In this document: positions 56,334 to 64,000 of the stretch, in pieces
How the letters are laid out: each line of letters opens with the position of its first letter
Position numbering within the stretch: the first letter of the stretch is position 1
Origin: Azoarcus sp.
GTDB taxonomy: Bacteria; Pseudomonadota; Gammaproteobacteria; Burkholderiales; Rhodocyclaceae
Assembly: GCA_030656215.1 (NCBI GenBank)
Contig: JAUSOD010000040.1
Location: 1-64,000 of the forward strand
DNA: 64,000 nucleotides
Direction: 5' to 3'
Program-made: the position numbers and the translations under genes
The notes under the pieces: model-generated
What the model was told of the DNA's origin: nothing
The model's input: only the letters and a program-made list of their open reading frames with translations
The model's database searches: none

Positions 56334-58516
56334 CAGGGCTCCTCCGCGTGGATCGGTTCCAGCGACCGGGCCCACACCCAGCCGCGCTGAAGCCCGGATT
56401 GCACCGGCATCCAGCCGGCGACCGGGGCCTTTGACAGCGCGTCGACTTCCGTTCCGGGTGCCAGCCAGGCCAGGCGCTGAGCATTGACATCGGGGCTGAC
56501 CCTGAGCGCCAGTTGCATGCCGGTGATGCGATACGACTGACCCGGTACGCCTTCGGGATCGGGAAGGGGGGTCACCGGGTGTGCCGCAATGCGCCCGCTG
56601 ACATCTCTGCCCACCCCCTTGCCGGTGGCGCCGACGGCAGCAATCGCCTCCATATCGGCACGGACGATTTTCACGCTCTCGGTGGTCGGGGCGATCGACT
56701 GCTCACCGATCCAGCCAGCCGTCCCATCGGCAAATCGAACCTGGCGCCAACCGCCGACCGCTCCCGCCTCTCCCGCCGCAAGCACCGCACCCCGGCCAAG
56801 TCGGGCAAGCAATGGGCTCGAGCGGTTGGGCAAGGCATGCACCGGCACCCCTTCGCGGATCACGCGCTGGTTGATCGTCACCACATCGGGCGCCGCCGCT
56901 GCGCCGACCTCGACGCCCTGGGGCGGCTCGTCCTGTGGCGTAACAGCTTCCTCGACGGGCGCCCGCGCAGCTGACATCAGGTGGGGCCGACTTTCGCCAG
57001 ACTCGAGCTCATGGCTGCTCGGCGTCAGCTGCCCAGGCTGCTCGGGTGCCGGCATGGGCTGATCCGGCTCGTTCAGGTAGGGCGCCCGCCCCAGGTCTTG
57101 CTCCAGCCTGCGCGTGACTTTCTCGACCCGATCGACCAGCCCCGGGCTGCGGCTGTCGACGACGCGCGGTGTCACGAACACCACCAGCTCGGTCTCATCG
57201 TTCTGAAAGCGCTTGGAACGAAACAAGGCGCCCAGGATCGGGAGATCGCCCAGAAAGGGAACCTTGTCGATGCTGACGCTGTTCTTGCGGGTCAGTAGCC
57301 CGGCAAGAACCAGAGTCTCGCCATTGCGGACATTGAACTCGGTGCTGGTCCTGCGCGACGACAGCGCGGGGCCGGCAATCGTCGCGATCGAGGTATCGAT
57401 CGCGCTCACTTCGCTATCGATCGTCGCCCGTATGGTGCCGTTTCGCGTCACCTGCGGGACGATCTCCAGCTTCACCCCATAGGGTTTGAACATCACCGTC
57501 GGCCCGGCGAGGGTCGTTACCGTGTAGGGGTACTCTCCGCCCGCCAGGAAGGTCGCCTTGGCGCCGTTGCGCGCCGAAAGTTGCGGCTCGGCCAGGATGG
57601 ACGCCTTGCCTTCCTGCGACAACAGGGCGAGCTGGGCATTCAAGCCCATGTTCACGACACTCAGGAGATTGAGTTCGCGATGCAGCGGAACCGACGTCCC
57701 CCCGCCCGCGGCAGAGATCGGCGCCGCATTGTCCGAGCCGGTCGCCAGATTGATCTGGTAGTCAGACAGGTACTTGCCATGGGCGATGGGGGCCCAGATT
57801 CCGCCGACCGCGACGCCGCCCGTTGCCCCCCACTTGAGGCCGATCTCGCGCAGTTCGTTGGTCGGAAACTCGACGACCTTGACGTCCATCAGGACCATCT
57901 GATCCCAACCGAGTCGATCGGTGAAATTGACCACCTGTGGATAGCGTTTGGCCAATTCGTCGATCTTGGCCAGGTCGCGGTCGCTGAGATCCTCGCCTTC
58001 GACTATGACCTTGTCGCCGATCACCGAAGCCTTCGCCTGCGGAATGGCCGACAGAAAGGCCGCGATCTCGCGCGCAAAGCGCGATGTATCGCCGGGGACA
58101 ATGTTGATCTTGACGCGCTGATAGCTTCCGTTTTCATTCCAGATGAACAGTGACGAGGTGCCAACAGCGTTGGCGAATACGATGACCTCCTTATCATCCA
58201 ACGAGGCTGCACTCATGATCTGGCCGTTGCCGACCGCGATGCGCGCAACGCGCGGCGCGGGGAAGACGCGCGTCTCGCCGACGAACATGTCGATCTCGGG
58301 AATCTGTCCCTGGTCGTGGGCGGCCTTGATCGGTGCATAGGACAGCCTCCCGCCCTTGCCGCCGCCAGTGGGCCGCCAGCTCTCGGCAAAGCGCTGTATC
58401 TCGGGCCCTTCCTCGTGCTGGGCGTACCCGACCAGGGGAGCTGCGAGGAACGGGAAGATTAGGCCGACGCTCAAACGCAGGCCTAATCTCGCAGGAATAC
58501 TGCTCTTTTTGTGCAT
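56333..58516 (-). CDS. rcpA: Outer-membrane secretin RcpA/CpaC with two C-terminal SH3 domains
   Basis: 727-residue secretin, the outer-membrane channel of the pilus. A signal peptide (ending GYA) is followed by an N-domain with PRVARIAVGN, a BON-like part, and the secretin core (about residues 235-440): LAEPQLSARNGAKATFLAGGEYPY, VNFTDRLGWDQ and VPFLGDLPILGALF. After a Pro/Glu-rich linker come two SH3b-like domains, at about 545-611 (GGWRQVRFADGTAGWIG) and 661-727 (LALRVSPD, GWMPVQSGLQRGWVWARSL). Usual RcpA proteins end after the secretin core, so this tail is an addition; it may bind peptidoglycan. Confidence 0.9.
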   Translation of the reverse strand: MHKKSSIPARLGLRLSVGLIFPFLAAPLVGYAQHEEGPEIQRFAESWRPTGGGKGGRLSYAPIKAAHDQGQIPEIDMFVGETRVFPAPRVARIAVGNGQIMSAASLDDKEVIVFANAVGTSSLFIWNENGSYQRVKINIVPGDTSRFAREIAAFLSAIPQAKASVIGDKVIVEGEDLSDRDLAKIDELAKRYPQVVNFTDRLGWDQMVLMDVKVVEFPTNELREIGLKWGATGGVAVGGIWAPIAHGKYLSDYQINLATGSDNAAPISAAGGGTSVPLHRELNLLSVVNMGLNAQLALLSQEGKASILAEPQLSARNGAKATFLAGGEYPYTVTTLAGPTVMFKPYGVKLEIVPQVTRNGTIRATIDSEVSAIDTSIATIAGPALSSRRTSTEFNVRNGETLVLAGLLTRKNSVSIDKVPFLGDLPILGALFRSKRFQNDETELVVFVTPRVVDSRSPGLVDRVEKVTRRLEQDLGRAPYLNEPDQPMPAPEQPGQLTPSSHELESGESRPHLMSAARAPVEEAVTPQDEPPQGVEVGAAAAPDVVTINQRVIREGVPVHALPNRSSPLLARLGRGAVLAAGEAGAVGGWRQVRFADGTAGWIGEQSIAPTTESVKIVRADMEAIAAVGATGKGVGRDVSGRIAAHPVTPLPDPEGVPGQSYRITGMQLALRVSPDVNAQRLAWLAPGTEVDALSKAPVAGWMPVQSGLQRGWVWARSLEPIHAEEP

Positions 58517-58552
58517 GGAGTATCGATCCGGGCTATTCGGAAGTGGTGGATA

Positions 58553-59488
58553 TCAATGAATTCGGGGAGCCGTAAGGAGCGGCGCCTGGATGGCCGCCGA
58601 GGACGGAGCAGAACTGTCAGCCAGTGCCTGCGGGAAGCTCACCCGCTCCTGGCTTTCGGGGCGCATGTAGTGCCCGAGACGCAGTCCCTCCGGCGGGATA
58701 CTGCCGCTACGACCGCCATAGAGAACGGGCACCTGGGCCAACTCTCCGGTCATGTCCTTCAGGAAACTGGCCGCCAGTTCGCCGTTATCGAGTTCGACAC
58801 CGTCTGCCGGATTGCGCAACAAGGCCGTGAGTTTGCCCGCCTCGCGCGCACGAATGATGTTGCGTGCCTCATCGGGTGTCGTATCCAGGGTGACCGTCGA
58901 GTACTGTCGCTTTTCGCCACTTTTCGGATCGTCGAGCGAGCGTTGCCCGGTGGCGAGCACGGGTACCTTCTGGTGCATGACGAAGCTATATTTTTTGCCA
59001 CGCTGATCCAGAGTCAGGACAAGGTCGACCACGTCTCCCGGTTCCAGGAGCCCCGAGATGGAGTTGATTTCGTCAACCGGCACGGTAATGGCACGGCGCC
59101 CTTCGGCGACCCGGCTCGAGAAGGTCGGCACCTTCTTGCCCTCGATCAACCCCCAAAGCAGCATCTCGCCCGGCTTCAGCGGATAGGCGACCGCCTGCCC
59201 CGCAACGCGCTCGAAGTTCTCAGGCAGGATGGCCTGGGAATGGGCGAAGTCCACCGGCACCGGGCGGACCGCAACCGTCTCTTCGGACAGGCGATCTCCC
59301 CGACGCAGTTCGCGCTTGGCCACGATGACGTTGATCGTTGTTCCCCGGCCCCTTGCCTCGATCTCTGCCATGCGTTTGGCAAGATAGGATTGCGCGCCAA
59401 GGGCAGCGAGAATGCCGATGCCGAGCGCAGCCGCCAATACGAGCACGGTTCTGTTGTGACGAAGCCTGGATAGATTCGGGATCTTCAT
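58553..59488 (-). CDS. rcpC: Pilus assembly protein CpaB/RcpC
   Basis: 311-residue periplasmic protein with an N-terminal membrane anchor (NRTVLVLAAALGIGILAALGAQ). A SAF domain follows (VIVAKRELRRGDRLSEETVAVRPVP) and then the RcpC core (VPVDEINSISGLLEPGDVVDLVLTL). It belongs with the secretin RcpA in the outer-membrane part of the Tad machine. It lies 36 nt before the secretin gene. The end is Ser/Ala/Pro-rich. Confidence 0.92.
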   Translation of the reverse strand: MKIPNLSRLRHNRTVLVLAAALGIGILAALGAQSYLAKRMAEIEARGRGTTINVIVAKRELRRGDRLSEETVAVRPVPVDFAHSQAILPENFERVAGQAVAYPLKPGEMLLWGLIEGKKVPTFSSRVAEGRRAITVPVDEINSISGLLEPGDVVDLVLTLDQRGKKYSFVMHQKVPVLATGQRSLDDPKSGEKRQYSTVTLDTTPDEARNIIRAREAGKLTALLRNPADGVELDNGELAASFLKDMTGELAQVPVLYGGRSGSIPPEGLRLGHYMRPESQERVSFPQALADSSAPSSAAIQAPLLTAPRIH

Positions 59489-59523
59489 GATTCGATTCGA
59501 TTGAGCGAAGGGGTGAAAGTCGA

Positions 59524-59724
59524 TCAGGTCGGCAAGGACAGGGCGAAACTGAATCGCTCATAGCCGAGGCGAAAGTTCTGGATCATCTGCCACAGCGCGC
59601 TGTCGTCGTCGGTCATGCCGACCCCCAGGGCCAAGGCCAGCGCGGCACACACAACCACGTACTCGATCATGGCCTGACCGGACTGGCGGCTTTCGGCACA
59701 ATGACACTCCATGGGGCACTTCAT
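59524..59724 (-). CDS. Small Flp/pseudopilin-like protein
   Basis: 66-residue protein. After a basic Cys-containing leader (MKCPMECHCAESRQSG) comes QAMIEYVVVCAALALALGVG, the prepilin form with Glu at +5 and Tyr at +6 after the cleavage Gly, as in Flp pilins. The mature part would be about 50 residues. It may be a second pilin or minor pilin. The two Cys residues in the leader and one in the stem are unusual. Its start overlaps the upstream gene's stop. Confidence 0.75.
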   Translation of the reverse strand: MKCPMECHCAESRQSGQAMIEYVVVCAALALALGVGMTDDDSALWQMIQNFRLGYERFSFALSLPT

Positions 59725-60461
59725 GGGTATGTGCTCAGCGCGGAAATGGTATTGATCACAATGACGGTCCTGCTGAATTCATCGCGCGCCACGGTCGCCA
59801 TGGCCTCCTTGCCTTTGCCTTTGAAATAGAGGGTCCTGGCATCGCCAAGGGCGGGCGTCGCGGTGCCGTCCAGCGCCGAAACAGCGGACGACTCATGCTC
59901 GAGGGCAAAGCCTTCCTGCGTCATCAGCGCCAGGATGCGGCCCGTGTTGATCTGCTCGCTCTGGGTGTTTTCCACGACCACATGCCACGACTGTTTGCCG
60001 CGATCTTCCGAGACCATGTCGCTGATCACCCTCGATCCATGCGGCAAACCCAGCCGCAAACGCTCGCTCCTCTCGTTGCGCACGGAACGCATCTCGTCCG
60101 CCGCCACCAGGTTGCTCACGGCGGTGAGACCACGAACGCCATTCCGGTCGGGCTCGAGTTGCACGGTCACGTAGTACTCGCCAACCGCCTTGCCCAGCAC
60201 GATCGTGTTGCCCAGGCGGTTTTCCACCACCGGCGAGCCCAGGCCTTGCGTGAACCATGTCACCAGGACGTCGACAGACTCCGAGGACCGGAAGCCGCGC
60301 ATGCGCATCGGGAGCCCGTTGAGCACGATGTTCTCACCCACCGAGAACGGCTGTGCCGAGCGCGGCAATTCGACCGTCGGCTCGCCGGCTGAGGCGTCTG
60401 GCGCGAACCGGAGGAGCAGAATGATCAGGCCCAGAAGCGGCCATATCGTTTTTGGCATCAT
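59721..60461 (-). CDS. Periplasmic protein of the Tad operon, unknown family
   Basis: 246-residue protein with a signal sequence (TIWPLLGLIILLLRFAPDASAG). No domain recognised. The mature part has PFSVGENIVLNGLPMRMRGF and VTWFTQGLGSPVVENRLGN, reminiscent of small periplasmic pilus- or secretion-helper domains, and ends with beta-rich SRTVIVINTISALS. It lies between two pseudopilin genes in a tight operon, so it is likely a pilus accessory factor (inference). I chose ATG 60461 because it places the signal at the N-terminus. Confidence 0.7.
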   Translation of the reverse strand: MMPKTIWPLLGLIILLLRFAPDASAGEPTVELPRSAQPFSVGENIVLNGLPMRMRGFRSSESVDVLVTWFTQGLGSPVVENRLGNTIVLGKAVGEYYVTVQLEPDRNGVRGLTAVSNLVAADEMRSVRNERSERLRLGLPHGSRVISDMVSEDRGKQSWHVVVENTQSEQINTGRILALMTQEGFALEHESSAVSALDGTATPALGDARTLYFKGKGKEAMATVARDEFSRTVIVINTISALSTYP

Positions 60462-60463
60462 GA

Positions 60464-61321
60464 TCAGTCCGCCTTGAGGCGGTCCCGGGGCACCACATCG
60501 CGCCAGAACTCGAGTTGCCCCAGCTTCGGTCCCTGCAAGCCGGCAGGCAGCTCGATGATCGACACAAAGCCATCCACCACGCCCGAAATGCTTGCCAGAT
60601 TTCCCGCTGGAAATATCGAGGCACTGTTCAGGATCCGGCCTTCGACCTCGGCGGGGCTCTTTGCGGTCCACGGATCGAGCAACAGCGTCGTACTCCTCGT
60701 CATGGTCAGGTTGATGGAGTCGAAAGGCCGGTATAACGCCAGGCCGGCAGGCAAGTCGGCCAGCGAGACGCTGACATTGGCGGTGTAGATCCCGCGCGAC
60801 CCCAGCCCCAGACCCGACGCCAGCAAGCCAAATATAGCCATGTCATTCACGGCTTCGAAACCAGTGTTGTGCGTACTGCCTTGCGCGGAACCGAAGCTGA
60901 CCGTCACATCGGAGAAATTGCGCAGCAACGGCTGCCCGTCCGGGCCTCGCCAGAACAGGTTGCGGTGCGCATTGAAGTCACCTGCGACATCGCTCGTCTT
61001 GATCGGCGTATCCGAACTGCCGAAGAAGCGTCGCCGAATCTCATCCGCCAGTTGCCCCTCGGACTTCCACGCGCCCTCGGCACTGTCGTTTCGGATCGTC
61101 GCATCGAAAGCGGCATAGCGTGCCGCCATCTGTGTGGAATGGCTGATGTCCTGGTACTTGGCGATGATCGGGATCAGCAGGAACAAAGGCATCAGCGCCA
61201 GGGCCACGACCAGAAACTCGGTGAGCGCCTGACCCCTCTGGAGGCGGCACATAGACTCGATCGGTACCCGAGACCACCGCATCAGCGGGAGGAGAACTGG
61301 CTTCGCCATGACGTCAGGCAT
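60464..61321 (-). CDS. TadE/TadG-like pseudopilin
   Basis: 285-residue protein. The N-terminal half-leader has RGQALTEFLVVALALMPLFLLIPIIAKY, the prepilin-type segment of TadE-like proteins with Glu at +5. A soluble domain of about 220 residues follows (DISHSTQMAARYAAFDATIR is the usual continuation). It is probably a minor pilin at the tip or base of the Tad pilus. The gene is 2 nt before the next and 15 nt after its upstream neighbour. Confidence 0.8.
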   Translation of the reverse strand: MPDVMAKPVLLPLMRWSRVPIESMCRLQRGQALTEFLVVALALMPLFLLIPIIAKYQDISHSTQMAARYAAFDATIRNDSAEGAWKSEGQLADEIRRRFFGSSDTPIKTSDVAGDFNAHRNLFWRGPDGQPLLRNFSDVTVSFGSAQGSTHNTGFEAVNDMAIFGLLASGLGLGSRGIYTANVSVSLADLPAGLALYRPFDSINLTMTRSTTLLLDPWTAKSPAEVEGRILNSASIFPAGNLASISGVVDGFVSIIELPAGLQGPKLGQLEFWRDVVPRDRLKAD

Positions 61322-61336
61322 CCTGAGCGGTCCGAT

Positions 61337-62287
61337 TCACCGGAGAAGCCGCGGAAGTGGCGACACACCAGTTTGCGGCTGCCCCTCCTCTTCGGGGACG
61401 GCGAAGACTTGGTCGCCAACTTCCATGTCGAGAAGCACTTCTCGCGCGGTATAGCTACGATCGGTCATGACCGCCTGCAGCAGGATCCCGGCACGCTCGC
61501 GATTGAGGTGCGAGATATGGAGCGGAAATGCGCTTTCAGGTGTCGCGATGCACTTCTCCACCAGGCTCGGGGTACCAGAAACCTCGCAGCGGTGATTCGC
61601 GATGACCCTTGACTCGCCAGTGAGCCCGACCAATCCCTGCACGCTTTTCGGCGCTCGCGAGAGCGAGTCCCCAGGCGACAGCGACTCCGCCCGGCGCACG
61701 ACGTTCACATCGCCGAGGGCCCGTGCTGCACCGGAAGCCGCGGCACCCGACGCCGACTTCGAGCAGGATGGCCCGAGCCAGGTCTTCCCCGCGGCAATAT
61801 TGACTTTGCATACGCGCCGACCCTCCATGAAGTGGATGATGCGCTCGGTCGTGCGCCTCAATCCGCAGTCGCCCGTCAGGCCCCTGTCCCTGTGCTTCTT
61901 GCTTTCACCCAGATCGATCCGGTGCTCGGTCTTGGTCACAACCACCACCGACCGCCCGGCTCCGTAGTAAATCTCCGTATCCTCGATCCAGGTTTTCTCG
62001 GGTATGCCATCCGGTGGCAGGGGCTGATAAGGCCCGGGGTCCTCGCCAACCTGGCGCAGGGCTTCCTTGCCTTGCCTGCAGATCTCGTGAGCCGTCAGGA
62101 GTGATTCCCTGTCCTTCACTTTAAACTCGGGCACCCGCTCCATCGATAGATGGACGTAGTGCACGCGCACCTTCGCCCCCCCTAGCCCCTCGTGATATGG
62201 CGAAGACATGTTGTCGGCTACTGCACTGCCCACACACACCAGGAGCAAGAGCGGCGCAGCGAGTCGCATCGGCAGCACCCTACTCAT
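61337..62287 (-). CDS. Secreted or periplasmic protein of the Tad operon, unknown family
   Basis: 316-residue protein with a signal peptide ending near GSAVA-DN. No known domain. Several Cys (GDCGLRR, RRVCKVN, GPSCSKS, HRCEVSGTP, EKCIA) may form disulfide bonds. The end is acidic with a Pro-rich tail. Its position between TadG-like and TadE-like genes, with ATGA coupling to the upstream gene, makes it a candidate pilus accessory or tip protein. Confidence 0.65.
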   Translation of the reverse strand: MSRVLPMRLAAPLLLLVCVGSAVADNMSSPYHEGLGGAKVRVHYVHLSMERVPEFKVKDRESLLTAHEICRQGKEALRQVGEDPGPYQPLPPDGIPEKTWIEDTEIYYGAGRSVVVVTKTEHRIDLGESKKHRDRGLTGDCGLRRTTERIIHFMEGRRVCKVNIAAGKTWLGPSCSKSASGAAASGAARALGDVNVVRRAESLSPGDSLSRAPKSVQGLVGLTGESRVIANHRCEVSGTPSLVEKCIATPESAFPLHISHLNRERAGILLQAVMTDRSYTAREVLLDMEVGDQVFAVPEEEGQPQTGVSPLPRLLR

Positions 62288-63759
62288 GGCAACACGGCTC
62301 CCTGAAGACCTTGGGCAAGCCGCGCCTCGTCATCCGCAGACACCAGCCGCACCTGCCAGTAGGGATTGAAAAGACTGCCAATCTCCTTTGGTTTGCCCAG
62401 ACTTGCGCCGTACACGTTGCTGTCGGAACGCTCGAAGAACACCTCCGACGCTGACACCGCCACAAACTCGTCACCCCCTGCCGGCGCTGCCTGGAAGTTG
62501 TTCAGCGATTCCCCGATCCGGGTGCCACTTCCGCTATTGCGGATGTCCGAACGCCCTTCCGAACTGCGGGTCTGATCGACCGCTCGACGCAGGCGAACTG
62601 CAAACCGCAGTCGCGGATCTTCACTTTCCAGCGTGCTCTCGGACAGGTCATAGAAATTGGGCAAACCCGAGTAGTCCCACGCAGAGGACGAACTTGATCC
62701 CAGTGCAAGCATGCTCGCCAGGGGATTCACAATCCGGGCATAGTCGTAGCGTCTGAAATCGGTATCGGCAGCGGGTTCGTCCGCCGCAGCTCTCGAGCCA
62801 TAGCCGATCGGATACTCGGTGATGAAGCAATCGCCGTACTTGTCCGTTTTCCAGCGCCACTCGGACAGCGTATCCAGCGCCTTCCACTCGTCGAATCCGA
62901 TCAGCTCGGTGCCACCGCGCCGGCTAAGCCAGTCGAACAGGTAGGCACACCCGTCCGGAAAGAGGGCCGGCATCCCCCAGCTTCGCTTGGGCACGAAGCT
63001 GTCCTTGTTTGCCGCCGTCCTGGCCGCTTCGGCGAAACGAATGCGCTCATCGTCGGCGTAGCGGGACACGAAACCCGTGATGTCGTCCCCACCGAGAGAA
63101 ATCGGATCAACGGCGATGCTGCCATCGTTACGATAATTGGCCTGCGCGACCGCTTCCATCACGGTCAAGCGGGCAGGAATCAAGCCGGCGTAGGCCACCT
63201 GCTGTGCGGTCATGAGTCGCGTCCGGATGATCTTGTCCGAAGCGACCGCAAGGCCCTCGAGAATGCTGTATTCACCGTACTCTTCATTCAGGTAGCCCAG
63301 ATACGAGCCCGCGGTCTCGGCGACCAGATAAGACGGGTAGTAGGCGATGTACTTCATCCAGTTCACACCCGACCCGTTGTCGGCCATCGTTTCCACATAG
63401 GCCACCCACGACGAGAGGCTGACCAACTGCGCGATGGCAACCGTATTCGCCAGCATCGCGCGGTTGGCGTAAGCCTCGTAATTGAGGGTCCGCGCGTTCA
63501 TGACGCCGGCACTGTATGCCACGGCATCGCTCGTATTCACGAGCTTGGTCTTTTCGCCTGAAAGCTGACCGGTATTGAACAGGAAGAAGAGCGCAACGAC
63601 CGAGCCGACAATGACGAAAAGACCATAGACGGCGGCCTGCCCACGCTGGCGACGCCGATTCGAATAGCGGAACCAAGCCTGACACCAGGCGGCCTGTCCG
63701 TGAGCGCTGCGATATCGCACAGCGTGCGGCCACCAAAGATCCGACCTGATCGCAATCAC
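62284..63759 (-). CDS. TadG-like pilus assembly protein
   Basis: 491-residue protein. A basic leader, then RQRGQAAVYGLFVIVGSVVALFFLFNTGQL as membrane stem, followed by EKTKLVNTSDAVAYSAGVMNARTLNYEAYANRAMLANTV, the conserved start of TadG-like proteins (Flp pilus-assembly TadE/G-like). A soluble domain of about 380 residues follows. Likely a periplasmic part of the Tad machine. ATG 63759 overlaps the pilin stop (ATGA). Confidence 0.8.
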   Translation of the reverse strand: MIAIRSDLWWPHAVRYRSAHGQAAWCQAWFRYSNRRRQRGQAAVYGLFVIVGSVVALFFLFNTGQLSGEKTKLVNTSDAVAYSAGVMNARTLNYEAYANRAMLANTVAIAQLVSLSSWVAYVETMADNGSGVNWMKYIAYYPSYLVAETAGSYLGYLNEEYGEYSILEGLAVASDKIIRTRLMTAQQVAYAGLIPARLTVMEAVAQANYRNDGSIAVDPISLGGDDITGFVSRYADDERIRFAEAARTAANKDSFVPKRSWGMPALFPDGCAYLFDWLSRRGGTELIGFDEWKALDTLSEWRWKTDKYGDCFITEYPIGYGSRAAADEPAADTDFRRYDYARIVNPLASMLALGSSSSSAWDYSGLPNFYDLSESTLESEDPRLRFAVRLRRAVDQTRSSEGRSDIRNSGSGTRIGESLNNFQAAPAGGDEFVAVSASEVFFERSDSNVYGASLGKPKEIGSLFNPYWQVRLVSADDEARLAQGLQGAVLP

Positions 63760-64000
63760 CGCGAATTGTCGTTCGTGTATGCGCTCAGACCCTTCTTCGT
63801 CGTACCTTCACCTTCCGCATTGTCTGCAGAGCTCTGTGCGGCCGAGATCGCGGAAGACGCCGACTTTCCGGACACCTCCAGCGCAATGCCGGCGGTCTGG
63901 CTGCGAACGGTTTCGCCGAAGAACTGGTACACGGCGATCGCGGCGACGGCGATCAACGCGACGATCACGATGTACTCGGTCATCCCCTGACCGGACTGCC
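63756..64000 (-). CDS. Flp-type pilin, 5' end outside the window
   Basis: Type IVc pilin, the main subunit of the Tad pilus. The visible protein reads QSGQGMTEYIVIVALIAVAAIAVYQF and continues for about 50 residues rich in Ala/Ser. The cleavage site would be G/QGMTEY, giving Glu at +5 and Tyr at +6, the Flp signature. The window cuts off the leader, so the start is outside; an internal ATG at 63983 is unlikely to be the start. The operon runs leftwards from here without real gaps. Confidence 0.88.
   Translation of the reverse strand, partial: QSGQGMTEYIVIVALIAVAAIAVYQFFGETVRSQTAGIALEVSGKSASSAISAAQSSADNAEGEGTTKKGLSAYTNDNSR

Overview
The window reads as chromosomal DNA of a GC-rich, facultatively aromatic-degrading betaproteobacterium, most likely from the Azoarcus/Aromatoleum/Thauera group (Rhodocyclales). 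This is an inference from three things: the phenylacetate gene set and its layout, a hybrid aryl-polyene/dialkylresorcinol pigment cluster of the kind known from that group (arcuflavin-type), and overall base use. No tRNA, rRNA, CRISPR array or intact insertion sequence was seen.

Region 1 (1-14.1 kb) is an aerobic phenylacetate (paa) regulon. On the minus strand, paaG-I-K-A-B-C-D-E, a TetR regulator, paaJ and a branched-chain-type ABC uptake system (livK-H-M, livM cut by the window edge) run away from a divergent promoter at about 11.35-11.57 kb. paaN and paaY run the other way. That promoter carries a sigma70-like TTGACC-N17-TAATCT, a TetR-type palindrome over the -35 and a perfect FNR-type box at the predicted start. 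paaF, paaH and a ring-opening hydratase domain are absent here. REPIN-like and MITE-like repeats sit in the gaps.

Region 2 (14.2-16.1 kb) holds a cupin, a metallo-beta-lactamase-fold hydrolase and a TerB-like protein.

Region 3 (16.4-41.4 kb, plus strand) is the pigment cluster. It contains a beta-lactamase-fold lipoprotein, darA/darB (dialkylresorcinol), a BtrH-like acyltransferase candidate, an ABC exporter split by two unrelated genes, two acyl carrier proteins, two ketosynthases plus a chain-length factor, two hotdog dehydratases, a ketoreductase, an aryl-acid ligase, an acyltransferase, LolA and MMPL export proteins, and tailoring enzymes including a cobalamin-binding radical SAM protein. 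Together these should make an aryl polyene, join it to a dialkylresorcinol, and move it to the outer membrane.

Region 4 (41.5-45.6 kb) has a CPA2 cation/proton antiporter, a Cache-GGDEF diguanylate cyclase, a stand-alone OB-fold domain like the N-terminus of an RNA ligase, and a universal-stress-protein remnant.

Region 5 (45.6-64 kb, minus strand) is one near-gapless operon for a Tad (type IVc) pilus: two Flp-like pilins, TadG/TadE-like pseudopilins, RcpC, an RcpA secretin with two added SH3 domains, an FHA-TadA ATPase, TadB, TadC and a DUF192 protein. Its last genes are a Sec-signal-bearing RHS protein ending in a Tle1-type (DUF2235) phospholipase domain and a small lipoprotein that is a likely immunity protein. 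This Tad-linked RHS toxin is the most unusual system in the window.
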